Origin: Bacteroidota bacterium
GTDB taxonomy: Bacteria > Bacteroidota > Bacteroidia > Palsa-948
Direction of reading: 5' to 3'
NCBI GenBank assembly: GCA_016213405.1
Contig: JACRAM010000016.1
Coordinates: forward strand, 33,078-97,077
DNA length: 64,000 nucleotides
In this document: positions 41,084 through 49,999 of the stretch, one piece after another
Layout: each line of letters opens with the position of its first letter
Numbering within the stretch: the first letter of the stretch is position 1
Translations under genes and position numbers: made by a program
The notes under the pieces: generated by a model
What the model saw: only the letters and a program-made list of their open reading frames with translations
Told to the model about the DNA's origin: nothing
The model's database searches: none

Positions 41084-42028
41084 ATGAAACAAGTTTTATC
41101 AGTAACTCAAACGACCGTTGCAGTTGCGGTCTTTGCATTATGTTGCTCCACAGGTATATCACAGGAAGGATATTTCACTACTTACGGACATGAAGTTGAA
41201 AAAGGCGAATTAGAATTTATGCTTATGATTGATCACACAGCGCCTTCAAAAGTGAAGCGGGATGAAGGACAGCACAACTTTCTTTCTCAGATGCCCGAAA
41301 TTGGTTATTGTCCGACCGACCAACTATCAATCGAATTAATGGTGGAATCATTTCAAGAGTTTGGAACTGGAATTGCTAAATTCACCGGCTTCCGATTTGA
41401 AACACGATACCGCTTGTTTAAAAAAGAAGTTTTCTTTAATCCAACTATTTATTTTGAATTTGAAGACCTTGACGCGGAAACACGCTTTAAGATGGAGACC
41501 AGCGGTTGGATAATTGCTCCTTACAAAGAAGAACCGGAAGGCGAACCTAAACGCGAAAAAATTCTTGAATCGCGACTCATTCTTTCGCAGAACATCGGAA
41601 ACTGGAACGTTGCATTTAACTGGCTTAATGAAACTGATACCCGAACAGGAGCAACTCCTTTTGGTTATGCTTTAGGAGCAATGTATAAACTCACCCCTCA
41701 TTACGAACACGAAGTAAGTGTCTATTCCTGTCCGATGCACTCTGATGAAGTATCCGATAAACCTGGAGAATGCAGCAAATGCGGAATGAAACTTACAGGA
41801 AAAGGAAGTAAAAAAAATGTTGTTGCCAGTACATTAACATTTGAATTGTTGGGAGGATTAGGGGATGACCAACAGATGGGAATAATTCCTTGGCGACAGG
41901 AACATTATTTTCAGCCAGGCATTATGTTACATCTTCCCAATGGTCTTATGCTTAGTACCGCATTTGCAATCGGACTTACCGATGCCAGTGATGATTTGGT
42001 GCGTATAATGCTGATGAAAATGTTTTAA
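41084..42028 (+). CDS. Outer-membrane beta-barrel protein with embedded heavy-metal-binding motif
   Basis: A 314-residue exported protein. The N-terminal signal peptide ends near GISQ, then comes strand-rich sequence of a barrel (GELEFMLMIDHTAP; LSIELMVESF; FETRYRLFKKEVFFNPTIYF; ESRLILSQNIGNWNVAFNWL). At residues about 211-240 there is a heavy-metal-binding module: YSCPMHSDEV then GECSKCGMKLTG, the same Cys/Met/His pattern found in copper-efflux proteins. Barrel strands resume after it (TLTFELLGGLGDD ... GIMLHLPNGLMLSTAFAIGL). The module sits where a loop between strands would be. The following gene encodes a similar barrel without the module, and the third gene a c-type cytochrome. Metal sensing or handling in the outer membrane is a reasonable inference. 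Confidence 0.78.
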   Translation: MKQVLSVTQTTVAVAVFALCCSTGISQEGYFTTYGHEVEKGELEFMLMIDHTAPSKVKRDEGQHNFLSQMPEIGYCPTDQLSIELMVESFQEFGTGIAKFTGFRFETRYRLFKKEVFFNPTIYFEFEDLDAETRFKMETSGWIIAPYKEEPEGEPKREKILESRLILSQNIGNWNVAFNWLNETDTRTGATPFGYALGAMYKLTPHYEHEVSVYSCPMHSDEVSDKPGECSKCGMKLTGKGSKKNVVASTLTFELLGGLGDDQQMGIIPWRQEHYFQPGIMLHLPNGLMLSTAFAIGLTDASDDLVRIMLMKMF

Positions 42029-42082
42029 CAAAAACATTGTGATTAAAAATAAAACTTCCATATAAAACAAACAAAACCCCCT

Positions 42083-42913
42083 ATGAAAAAAACTTTCTTT
42101 ACAATTACTGTAATTATTGCTCTGTTTCACATTGCAAACGCTCAGGACAGGCAATTTGCAAGAACCTATCAATCAAACACGCTTCCAAAAGGTGGTATTG
42201 ACATTGAAGCACAGGGCACCTTCAGAACGGGAAGGGAATATTACTTTAACCGGTTAGACACGCGCCTTGAATTTGAAGTGGGGATGAGTGATAAACTGCA
42301 ATCGGCACTTTATTTCAACGCTTCTCACAAAGCATTCGGAGCAAACCTGGATACACTTGGAGGAATCGCAGATACTTCCATCAGCGGAGTCTTTTCCGAA
42401 TCCGAATTTTCTGTTTCCAGCGAATGGAAACTGAACCTGATGAATTCTTCTGCTGATCCAATTGGATTTGCCGTCTATGCCGAATTCAGTATTGCTCCCA
42501 ATGAATTTGAAATTGAAAATAAACTCATCTTTGATAAAAGAACAGAGAAAGATTTTTTTGCTTTTAATCTTGTGAATGAATATGAAATAAAAAATAATGT
42601 AGTGAAAGGAAAAAAGAAAACTGAATGGGAAGATGAGCCGGAGATTGACCTCGCATATATGCACATGTTTAAACCAAATTTCGGCTTAGGATTAGAAATG
42701 GTGAACAGCAATGAGATTGAAGACGGGAAATGGAACTTTTCCGCCATGTTTGGCGGACCCACATTGTTCTATTCCGGTGATGAGCATTTCCTTATACTCA
42801 ACGTGCTTCCTCAATGGGCAAATCTTTATAAAACAGATGACGCACCGAATAACCTTGTATTAAATGCGCGTGAAAAACTGGAGATAAGATTATTGTGGGG
42901 ATTTGGTTTGTAA
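42083..42913 (+). CDS. Outer-membrane beta-barrel protein
   Basis: A 276-residue exported protein. A signal peptide (MKKTFFTITVIIALFHIANA) is followed by the start QFARTYQSNTLPKGGIDIEA and repeated amphipathic strands (YYFNRLDTRLEFEVGMSDKL; AVYAEFSIAPNEFEIENKLI; FFAFNLVNEYEIKNNVVKGK; FGLGLEMVNSNEIEDGKWNF), ending in REKLEIRLLWGFGL. It resembles the preceding gene product in layout, but lacks the CxMH...CxxCGM metal module. It is probably in one operon with it (54-base gap). Confidence 0.8.
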   Translation: MKKTFFTITVIIALFHIANAQDRQFARTYQSNTLPKGGIDIEAQGTFRTGREYYFNRLDTRLEFEVGMSDKLQSALYFNASHKAFGANLDTLGGIADTSISGVFSESEFSVSSEWKLNLMNSSADPIGFAVYAEFSIAPNEFEIENKLIFDKRTEKDFFAFNLVNEYEIKNNVVKGKKKTEWEDEPEIDLAYMHMFKPNFGLGLEMVNSNEIEDGKWNFSAMFGGPTLFYSGDEHFLILNVLPQWANLYKTDDAPNNLVLNAREKLEIRLLWGFGL

Positions 42914-43004
42914 CCTCTATCAAATACAGTTCATTTTATTTATGTACCCTAAAAAATTGAAATACGATTATTTGTCGGGTTCAGCCGGTAAGTGCAAAGT
43001 GTAT

Positions 43005-43364
43005 ATGGGTATAAGGTATAAGGGAATAAGTGGTTCTGCTGTACCTTATACCTTATACCTTATTTCCCTATTCCTTATCTGCTGCACTCCTGCTCTCATA
43101 CCACCTATTGAAACGGATGTAGTTGTTGCAAAACAGAAATGGAGCGATGCGTCTCTGTCTCAACTTAAAGAAGGGTATACGCTGTTCAAAATCAAATGCA
43201 GCAAATGTCATTATCTGTATCGCCCGAATAAATTCTCAGAAGAAAAGTGGCATAAAATGATTCCTATTATGGGGAAAAAAGCAAAACTGGATTCTTTACA
43301 AACTATGCTGATAACAAAATATATTCTCACAGCAAAAGAAACAAATTCCTTCACGAAGAAATAA
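43005..43364 (+). CDS. Small c-type cytochrome lipoprotein
   Basis: A 119-residue exported protein with one haem-binding CxxCH motif (LFKIKCSKCHYLYRPNKF), a possible distal Met in WHKMIPIMGKKA, and no other domain. The start is uncertain: the frame is open back to 42903, but the ATG at 43005 gives a clean signal (MGIRYKGISGSAVPYTLYLI and on to FLICC) with Cys for lipid attachment. Most of this signal peptide is encoded by the GGTATAAGG palindromic repeat at 43007-43079. It is the third gene of the barrel cluster, so electron transfer linked to metal handling is possible. Confidence is for the gene; the start is less sure. Confidence 0.72.
   Translation: MGIRYKGISGSAVPYTLYLISLFLICCTPALIPPIETDVVVAKQKWSDASLSQLKEGYTLFKIKCSKCHYLYRPNKFSEEKWHKMIPIMGKKAKLDSLQTMLITKYILTAKETNSFTKK
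43007..43079. repeat. GGTATAAGG/CCTTATACC palindromic repeat read as a signal peptide
   Basis: Left GGGTATAAGGTATAAGGG pairs with right CCTTATACCTTATACC. Intergenic copy at 8567-8630. Confidence 0.82.
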
Positions 43365-43397
43365 CACACTCTCCCCTATTCTTCTTACTTTCGCGCA

Positions 43398-44252
43398 ATG
43401 ATTTTGATAGCTGACAGCGGTGCCACCAAAGCCGACTGGAGATTCATAGATAAAGACGGAACTATTTTTTCTTTTTCCTGTGCCGGATTGAGCCCGCTTT
43501 TCTGGACAAGCAGTGAAATGGCGAATGAGATAAGCAGAAAATTCACAAAGAAGATCAAGTCGCAAATCACAAGCGAGAAGTCACACATCTGCTTTTACGG
43601 AACGAGTTGTTCAAGCAGAGAGCGAATAAGAATCGTTCAGATTGCTCTCAAAAAGGTTTTTCCAAAATCCACAGCCGACATCAATCACGACATACTTGCT
43701 TCTGCACGAGCGCTGTTGGGAAATAAGGAAGGGATTGCCTGTATTCTTGGAACCGGTTCCAACTCCTGTTATTACGATGGAAAAAAAATTACCCATATAA
43801 AAGGAGGATTAACCTACATCCTGGGCGATGAAGGAAGCGGGGCGCACATAGGGTTGGAATTTCTCAAGGCATTTCTGAATAACGAACTGCCTGAGAAAGT
43901 CCATAAAACATTCCTGAAAGAGTATCGTTTAACCAAAGACAAAATCTTTGACGCTGTTTATCAAAAGAAATATCCCAATCGTTTTCTTGCTTCGTTTGCA
44001 AAATTCATTCACGAGCATATTGAAGACCCGTTTATAGCTAAACTGGTGAAGCAATGTGTTACTGAGTTTTTTGAAAAGACCATCTGTAAATATGAAAACC
44101 ACATGAATGTTCCTGTTGGATTTGTCGGCTCCATTGCTTCCAGCTTCAAAAACATTCTTCATACTATTGCAAAAGAAAAAGGAGTAACGATAAATAAAAT
44201 CATTTCAAATCCGATTGACGAATTGGTAAAGTTTCACTTAAAAGAAAAGTAA
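43398..44252 (+). CDS. N-acetylglucosamine kinase-like ATPase (BadF/BadG family)
   Basis: A 284-residue sugar kinase of the ASKHA fold. The phosphate 1 motif is LIADSGATKADWRFI, phosphate 2 is GIACILGTGSNSCYYDG, and the family motif YILGDEGSGAHIGLEFLKAF is complete. In Bacteroidota such kinases phosphorylate N-acetylglucosamine released during peptidoglycan turnover or chitin use. The next gene, one base away, encodes a GlmU-like protein, which fits a role in amino-sugar salvage. Confidence 0.9.
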   Translation: MILIADSGATKADWRFIDKDGTIFSFSCAGLSPLFWTSSEMANEISRKFTKKIKSQITSEKSHICFYGTSCSSRERIRIVQIALKKVFPKSTADINHDILASARALLGNKEGIACILGTGSNSCYYDGKKITHIKGGLTYILGDEGSGAHIGLEFLKAFLNNELPEKVHKTFLKEYRLTKDKIFDAVYQKKYPNRFLASFAKFIHEHIEDPFIAKLVKQCVTEFFEKTICKYENHMNVPVGFVGSIASSFKNILHTIAKEKGVTINKIISNPIDELVKFHLKEK

Positions 44253-44253
44253 A

Positions 44254-45414
44254 ATGAACTACATTCTTTTTGACGACTCGCGGGAAAATCTTTTTCCGCT
44301 CACACTCACCCGCCCTGTTTGTGAAATACGGATTGGCATTCTTACAATTCGGGAGAAATGGGAGAAATACCTGGAAGCAAAAACTTCTACGTTAACAGAA
44401 GATTATCTCAGTAAAAAATTTCCTCTCAAAGAATCAAAGCAAAATATTTTAATCAACGGCTCCGTCTGCCCGAATCAAAAACTGGTAAAGGACATTCTGG
44501 CTCTTAAATCAGGAGAAGCGTTATTCAGCGATGAAACACTCGTTGCCATAAATTCTTCTACTTCTGATACAACAAATTATAAAAACAGGAAAGAAACAAA
44601 GGCATTTTCTCTTTATATAAAAAATCTGTGGGACATCTTTCAGAAAAATGGCAAAGCGATTGAAGATGATTTTTACCTGCTCAGTTCAGGAAAGAAATCT
44701 CAGAAGATCAGTAAAACAAATTCAATAATCAATCCGAAAAATATTTTTCTGGCGAAGGGCGCGAAGGTTGAATATTCCATTCTTAATGCCAGTGCTGGAC
44801 CCATTTACATAGGGAAAGATGCTGAAATTATGGAAGGATGCATGGTGCGCGGACCGTTTTCCTTGGGAGAAAACTCTCAATTAAAAATGGGTGCTAAGAT
44901 CTACGGTCCCACCACAGTTGGTCCTGCATCAAAAGCAGGAGGCGAAATAAATAATTCAGTCATCTTCGGATACTCCAACAAAGCGCACGATGGATTTCTC
45001 GGTAACTCTGTGATTGGCGAATGGTGCAACATTGGCGCTGACAGCAACAACTCTAACCTGAAAAATAATTACATGCCGGTGAAACTCTGGAATTATTCCC
45101 AGGAAAAATTTGAAAGCACAGGCATGACTTTCTGCGGGCTCATCATGGGCGACCACAGCAAATGCGGAATCAATACCATGTTCAACACCGGGACAGTGGT
45201 GGGCGTGAGCGCAAATATTTTCGGATCAGGATTTCCGCGCAACTTCATTCCTGATTTTTCATGGGGAGGCGCAGGCGGCTTTTCCACCTACAAACCAAGC
45301 GATGCAATTGCAACCGCACAACGGGTTTATGAACGCAGAAACAAAAAGTTTAACGATATAGAAAAAGAAATCCTGACGAAAGTGTTTGAAATGACAGATA
45401 AATTCAGGAGATAG
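44254..45414 (+). CDS. GlmU-family putative sugar nucleotidyltransferase
   Basis: A 386-residue protein typical of the Bacteroidota GlmU-like family. The N-terminal part starts ILFDDSRENLFPLTLTRPVC, a degenerate nucleotidyltransferase domain without a clear GxGTRM pyrophosphorylase motif, so activity there is doubtful. From about residue 165 there is a left-handed beta-helix (hexapeptide repeats: GPIYIGKDAEIMEGCMVRG; SLGENSQLKMGAKIYG; GEINNSVIFGYSNKAHDGFL; IGEWCNIGADSNNSNLKNNY). It forms an operon with the preceding kinase. Confidence 0.88.
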   Translation: MNYILFDDSRENLFPLTLTRPVCEIRIGILTIREKWEKYLEAKTSTLTEDYLSKKFPLKESKQNILINGSVCPNQKLVKDILALKSGEALFSDETLVAINSSTSDTTNYKNRKETKAFSLYIKNLWDIFQKNGKAIEDDFYLLSSGKKSQKISKTNSIINPKNIFLAKGAKVEYSILNASAGPIYIGKDAEIMEGCMVRGPFSLGENSQLKMGAKIYGPTTVGPASKAGGEINNSVIFGYSNKAHDGFLGNSVIGEWCNIGADSNNSNLKNNYMPVKLWNYSQEKFESTGMTFCGLIMGDHSKCGINTMFNTGTVVGVSANIFGSGFPRNFIPDFSWGGAGGFSTYKPSDAIATAQRVYERRNKKFNDIEKEILTKVFEMTDKFRR

Positions 45415-45432
45415 TATATTTGATTGATTTTA

Positions 45433-45440
45433 TACTTTTG
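45433..45440 (+). promoter_or_regulatory. Putative -7 box (TACTTTTG)
   Basis: TAnnTTTG match 33 bases before the ATG at 45474; no good -33 box. Confidence 0.4.
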
Positions 45441-45473
45441 TAAAATATCAAATTCTTTTATTATTTTTGAGTT

Positions 45474-46256
45474 ATGGATAAAATTGGTTACATAGAAATT
45501 CGAATCTCAGGTTCTAAAGGTAATTTGAAATTAACTCCTGATAATTATGATATTCGGGAAATCAGGACAATTTTAGACAGTGCCGAAAATCTTCTTTTCC
45601 CTAACGAAAAAAAAGACAGACCAACTGTAAGTTATATGATTGAAGAAGGGTCAGTAAAGCATATTTTCAAAACATCAATTCAATATATCATTGGCTTTAA
45701 TGCTATTCTTGGACAAGTAAGTAAATCAAAAAATATAGATTTCCTTGACTCTCCTACAGCAAGAGCTATCGAAGAATTTCAAGATACGGCAACTAAAAAA
45801 AATTATTCTTTTTCAATTAGAACCTCTGTTGAAAATTCTAATGAAGTGCAAGTTGACAGGACAACTAGTTTTTATAGAACCGAAGCAGTTTGGGCTGATG
45901 CAGAGTTTTATTTTTATGGTAAAGTTACTAATGCTGGTGGAAAAGATAAAGCTAATATCCATATTGTTACAGATGATTTAGGAACAATAAGAGTAGAAAC
46001 TCCCATTCCCTTTCTTGAAAAGCAAGAAGAAAATCTTCTCTATAAAACTTTTGGGATTCGCGCAATAGGCAAACAACATTCTGAAACTGGAGAAATTGAC
46101 ACAGGCACATTGAAATTTATTGAGTTGGTTGAATATCATACAAAATACGATGAAAAGTATTTAAAAAAACTTAGAGATATGGCAAAGAAAAATTGGTTGA
46201 GTACAATCAATCCAGATAAATGGTTAAAAGATTTAAGGGGAGGATATGATGCATAA
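45474..46256 (+). CDS. Hypothetical protein paired with a PIN toxin
   Basis: A 260-residue soluble protein that I do not recognise. It has no signal peptide. N-terminal strands (IGYIEIRISGSKGNLKLTPD) and a helix-rich middle (IQYIIGFNAILGQVSKSKNI; SPTARAIEEFQDTATKKNYS) precede a beta-rich part (FYFYGKVTNAGGKDKANIHI; FGIRAIGKQHSETGEIDTG) and a basic C-terminal helix (KYLKKLRDMAKKNWLSTINP). The next gene starts within its last codons and encodes a PIN-domain protein, the layout of a toxin-antitoxin module, so it is a candidate antitoxin of an uncommon size. Its AT content is slightly higher than that of neighbouring housekeeping genes. Confidence 0.75.
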   Translation: MDKIGYIEIRISGSKGNLKLTPDNYDIREIRTILDSAENLLFPNEKKDRPTVSYMIEEGSVKHIFKTSIQYIIGFNAILGQVSKSKNIDFLDSPTARAIEEFQDTATKKNYSFSIRTSVENSNEVQVDRTTSFYRTEAVWADAEFYFYGKVTNAGGKDKANIHIVTDDLGTIRVETPIPFLEKQEENLLYKTFGIRAIGKQHSETGEIDTGTLKFIELVEYHTKYDEKYLKKLRDMAKKNWLSTINPDKWLKDLRGGYDA

Positions 46257-46729
46257 AGCAGTTTTACTTGATACGAGTTTCTTTCTACGTTTTTTGAATG
46301 ACACAGATCCGTTATTCAAAAATGCTGATGGCTATTTTCGTTACTTTCTTCAAGGAGATATTGTAATGGTGGTTTCGACAATTTCTATTGGTGAATATTG
46401 TGCTGGAGGTGACATCAATGAATTACCTCTAAAGAATCTTCAAATACTTCCTTTCAATCTTGACCATAGTAAACGAACGGGAGAGTTTGCAAAAATCGCT
46501 TTTTACAAATAGAACTAAATTAAAGTTACGAGAGAGGAATATTATTCCAAATGATACAAAACTTTTTGCACAAGCAGACATTGAACTCGCCATTGAATTT
46601 TATCTTTCTTCTGATGCGGAAAGTTTAAAAATTTATAAACTTCTTAAAGAGCATACTAATCCAAAATTTCAATTCATAAATCTTAATACTCCACATTCGG
46701 AAACATTTGGAATTCTTGATCTTAAATAA
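46246..46729 (+). pseudogene. Frameshifted PIN-domain toxin
   Basis: The first part (46246-46512) reads AVLLDTSFFLRFLNDTDPLF ... VSTISIGEYCAGGDI ... HSKRTGEFAKIAF and then leaves frame into YK-stop. The continuation in another frame (TNRTKLKLRERNIIPNDTKL, FAQADIELAIEFYLSSDAES, then TPHSETFGILDLK) restores a PIN domain of about 160 residues with its acidic residues (LLDTS, GEY, NDTKLFAQADI). The junction is GCTTTTTACAAATAG: removing one T from the run of five gives GCT TTT ACA AAT AGA and joins the frames. It is a homopolymer slip, whether biological or from sequencing. It overlaps the upstream candidate antitoxin gene by 11 bases. Confidence 0.85.
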
Positions 46730-46846
46730 TTTCCACTTACACATGTCATCTATTCCATTGCTTACAAATTAAAACGCCATTATGTCGTAATATTCTCCAT
46801 GGCACCATACTTGCCTTTCAGCCACCAAACAATAGATATTTAATTT

Positions 46847-49279
46847 ATGTCACATATATTCGATAACGAAAACCTGAACCTGAGCCCCATCATTGAAGAT
46901 GACGCTGAACTGATTCCGCTTCTTAGCACAGAAGATGAGGAGCAGATCAACTCTGAAAAATTCCCCGAGGCGTTGCCCATTCTTCCACTTCGCAACACGG
47001 TATTGTTCCCAGGCGTGGTGATTCCCATCACCGTTGGGCGCGATAAATCCATCAACCTCATAAAAGACGCTTACAAAGGCGATAAAACCATTGGTGTGGT
47101 GGCGCAGAAGAACGACAAGACCGAAGACCCAACGATTGAAGAGCTGAATAAAATCGGAACGATTGCTTTCATCTTGAAAATGTTTCGAATGCCTGACGGA
47201 AACACAACGGTTATCATACAGGGAAAACGCAGGTTCGAACTCAAAGAACTTACGCAGACCGAACCTTATCTGAAAGCGAAGATCGGTGAGTTCAAGGAAG
47301 CGAAACCCGCTACGGGCGATAAAGAATTTGACGCGCTGGTTGGTTCGCTGAAAGATATTGCACAGCAGATTATAAAAGGTTCTCCGCACATTCCATCAGA
47401 AGCATCGTTTGCTATGAAGAATATTGAGAGCCCTTCGTTCCTTATTAATTTTATTTCTTCCAACGCGAATATTCCTGTTACGGAAAAACAAAAACTCCTG
47501 GAAGTTCCGAACCTGAAAGAGCGCGCTACGCATTTGCTCACACACCTGACGAAAGAATTACAAATGCTTGAGCTGAAAAATCAGATTCAAAGCAAAGTGA
47601 AAGTGGACCTTGACAAACAACAGCGGGAATATTTTCTGCATCAGCAGATAAAAACTATTCAGGAAGAGTTGGGAGGAAATTCATTTGAACAACAGGTGGT
47701 AGAATTGAAAAAGAAAGCCGAAGGAAAAAAATGGAGCAAAGAAATCGCGGAACTTTTTGACAAGGAAATTAAAAAGCTGGAGCGCATTAATCCGAATGCT
47801 GCCGAATATTCAGTGCAGACAAATTATCTGGAAACGCTCGTTGATCTGCCTTGGAACGAATACACTGAAGATGTTTATGATTTGAAGAAAGCGCAAAAGA
47901 TTTTGGACCATGACCATTTCGGTATGGAAAAAATAAAAGAAAGGATTCTTGAACATCTTGCCGTTTTGAAATTGAAGAACACCATGAAGTCGCCCATACT
48001 TTGTTTGGTGGGACCTCCGGGTGTTGGAAAAACTTCTCTCGGAAAATCTATTGCTGCCGCGCTCGGAAGAAAATACATGCGCGTTTCTCTTGGAGGATTA
48101 AAAGACGAAGCCGAAGTTCGCGGTCACAGAAGAACTTATATTGGCGCCATGCCTGGAAGAATCATCAAAGGAATCCTGAAAGCAAAATCTTCCAATCCTG
48201 TTTTCATGTTGGATGAGATTGATAAAGTGGGCAATGACTGGCACGGAGACCCTTCCTCTGCCCTGCTGGAAGTTTTAGACCCTGAACAAAATAATGCTTT
48301 CCACGATAACTTTATTGAAGTAGATTATGATTTGTCGAAAGTGATGTTTATCGCTACAGCAAATACACTACAAACCATTCAGCCAGCGTTAAGAGACAGA
48401 ATGGAAGTTATTGAGATGACCGGATATTCCGTAGAAGAGAAAATAGAAATCGCAAAACGCTACCTCATTCCAAAACAATTTGAAGAGAACGGAATCAAAA
48501 AGAAAATTAATATTCCGGATAAAGTATTGGAAAAAATAATTGAGAACTACACGCGCGAATCAGGCGTGCGCGAACTGGAAAAGAAAATCGCAAAGGCAGC
48601 ACGCCACACCGCAAAGAAAATTGCGATGAACAAAAAAATTTCTCCCACCATCAGCGAAGATGATTTAACCACCATGCTGGGTCCTGCCCATCCGAAAGAC
48701 CGGTATCAGGATGCCGGCACTGCCGGTGTTGTAATCGGACTTGCATGGACTCCTGTTGGCGGAGATATTTTATTTATTGAAACAAGTTTGAGCGCTGGAA
48801 AAGGAAAACTCACACTCACCGGAAATCTGGGGGATGTAATGAAAGAATCTGCCACCCTTGCTTTGGAATATTTAAAAGGGCACAGCGACTTATTAGGAAT
48901 TTCACCCGAACTATTCACTACTAAAAACATTCACATACACGTACCCGAAGGCGCAACACCCAAAGACGGACCTTCAGCGGGCATTGCCATGCTCACCGCT
49001 CTTACATCGGCATTCACCGGAAAGAAGGTAAAAAAGTTTTTGGCCATGACGGGAGAAATTACCTTGCGCGGAAGAGTGCTTGCCATCGGTGGGGTGAAAG
49101 AAAAAATTCTTGCCGCCAAGCGTGCTGACATTAAAGAGATAATTCTTCCGGAAGAAAACCGCAAAGATGTGGAGGAAATCAATAAAGAATTTCTCAAAGG
49201 ACTCACCTTTCATTATGTAAGCAATATGATGGATGTGCTGAATATTGCGCTGCCACTGAAGAAAGTTTTTGTGAATTAA
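46847..49279 (+). CDS. lon: Endopeptidase La (Lon protease)
   Basis: An 810-residue ATP-dependent protease. Residues about 40-240 are the Lon substrate-binding N domain (LPILPLRNTVLFPGVVIPIT). The AAA+ module has Walker A GPPGVGKTSLGKS, Walker B PVFMLDEIDKVGND and the sensor region (MFIATANTLQTIQPALRDRM). The protease domain carries the catalytic Ser in KDGPSAGIAMLTALTSA and the Lys in GGVKEKILAAKRADIKEIIL. Length and order are typical for Bacteroidota Lon, with a slightly extended acidic N-terminus (IIEDDAELIPLLSTEDEEQ). The rhodanese gene follows after one base and is probably cotranscribed. Confidence 0.97.
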   Translation: MSHIFDNENLNLSPIIEDDAELIPLLSTEDEEQINSEKFPEALPILPLRNTVLFPGVVIPITVGRDKSINLIKDAYKGDKTIGVVAQKNDKTEDPTIEELNKIGTIAFILKMFRMPDGNTTVIIQGKRRFELKELTQTEPYLKAKIGEFKEAKPATGDKEFDALVGSLKDIAQQIIKGSPHIPSEASFAMKNIESPSFLINFISSNANIPVTEKQKLLEVPNLKERATHLLTHLTKELQMLELKNQIQSKVKVDLDKQQREYFLHQQIKTIQEELGGNSFEQQVVELKKKAEGKKWSKEIAELFDKEIKKLERINPNAAEYSVQTNYLETLVDLPWNEYTEDVYDLKKAQKILDHDHFGMEKIKERILEHLAVLKLKNTMKSPILCLVGPPGVGKTSLGKSIAAALGRKYMRVSLGGLKDEAEVRGHRRTYIGAMPGRIIKGILKAKSSNPVFMLDEIDKVGNDWHGDPSSALLEVLDPEQNNAFHDNFIEVDYDLSKVMFIATANTLQTIQPALRDRMEVIEMTGYSVEEKIEIAKRYLIPKQFEENGIKKKINIPDKVLEKIIENYTRESGVRELEKKIAKAARHTAKKIAMNKKISPTISEDDLTTMLGPAHPKDRYQDAGTAGVVIGLAWTPVGGDILFIETSLSAGKGKLTLTGNLGDVMKESATLALEYLKGHSDLLGISPELFTTKNIHIHVPEGATPKDGPSAGIAMLTALTSAFTGKKVKKFLAMTGEITLRGRVLAIGGVKEKILAAKRADIKEIILPEENRKDVEEINKEFLKGLTFHYVSNMMDVLNIALPLKKVFVN

Positions 49280-49280
49280 T

Positions 49281-49595
49281 ATGCTCAACACACTTAAAAA
49301 CATCTTCGGATTTGGACCAAAGGTCGATTATGCTCAATTAGTAAAAGACGGAGCCATTATTTTAGATGTTAGGAGCAAAGGAGAATTTTCCGGTGGTCAT
49401 ATTAAAGGTTCAATAAATATTTCCGTGGATCAGCTCAGCAACCATCTGGATAAATTAAAAGACAAGAACAGAACCATTATCACCTGTTGCGCTTCAGGCA
49501 TGAGAAGCGCTTCGGCAAAAGGGATTCTTAAATCAATGGGCTACCAACATGTTTACAACGGTGGCGGATGGAGCCGTTTGCAAAGTAAGTTGTAG
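49281..49595 (+). CDS. Rhodanese-like domain protein
   Basis: A 104-residue single-domain sulfurtransferase. It has the N-terminal strand AIILDVRSKGEFSGGHIKGS, helix DQLSNHLDKLKDKNR and active-site loop IITCCASGMRSASAKG, where the second Cys is at the catalytic position, and ends GYQHVYNGGGWSRLQSK. No signal peptide, so cytosolic. It begins one base after the lon stop codon. Confidence 0.92.
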   Translation: MLNTLKNIFGFGPKVDYAQLVKDGAIILDVRSKGEFSGGHIKGSINISVDQLSNHLDKLKDKNRTIITCCASGMRSASAKGILKSMGYQHVYNGGGWSRLQSKL

Positions 49596-49679
49596 GATTC
49601 CGGGCAAAAGCTGTTGAGAAGACGAAGAAAACCCCAGCCTAAAAATTATTTACGCGCATTGATATTTAACTATCTTCGG

Positions 49680-49750
49680 CCCCGTTGGATAAAAAAAATC
49701 CACGAGGGTAAACCCCGTAGGATATGAAATTAATCCAACGGGGTAAACCC
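49680..49750. repeat. CCCCGTTGGAT/ATCCAACGGGG palindromic repeat
   Basis: CCCCGTTGGAT on the left, an internal CCCCGTAGGAT, and ATCCAACGGGG on the right. A TATCTTCG box (-7-like) lies directly before it at 49671-49678. It is the same family as 9240-9298 and the in-frame copy at 30757-30782. Confidence 0.82.
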
Positions 49751-49767
49751 GATTAAAAAATTTATCT

Positions 49768-49998
49768 ATGGGAATGAAAGGAAAGAAAGGAGGAGGAAGA
49801 CCGCCCAGCAAACCCATCGTATTCAGAGATGGATTTTATATTGAAGTGCGCAACCGCGGAACTGATCCCGGCTCAGGAATAAAGCTCAGAAAAGAAACTA
49901 AAGAGGAAATGATAGCGGCAGTGCAGGAATACCGCAAGACAAAACTTGTCATTATTCTTGGCGAATACAAAGACGGTTTGCCTACCGGAAATAAATAA
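49768..49998 (+). CDS. Small basic hypothetical protein
   Basis: A 76-residue basic protein of unknown function, seen as an isolated gene. The N-terminus is Lys/Gly-rich (GMKGKKGGGRPPSKPIVFRD), followed by GFYIEVRNRGTDPGSGIKLR, a helix (KETKEEMIAAVQEYRKTK) and VIILGEYKDGLPTGNK. The GRPP stretch resembles an AT-hook-like basic patch, so nucleic-acid binding is possible. Its stop lies two bases from the convergent stop of the next gene, and its leader is the palindromic repeat at 49680-49750. Confidence 0.75.
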   Translation: MGMKGKKGGGRPPSKPIVFRDGFYIEVRNRGTDPGSGIKLRKETKEEMIAAVQEYRKTKLVIILGEYKDGLPTGNK

Positions 49999-49999
49999 G

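Noticed and set aside
44254..44750. Active nucleotidyltransferase domain in the GlmU-like protein
   Set aside because: No clear glycine-rich pyrophosphorylase signature is present; only the beta-helix part is secure.
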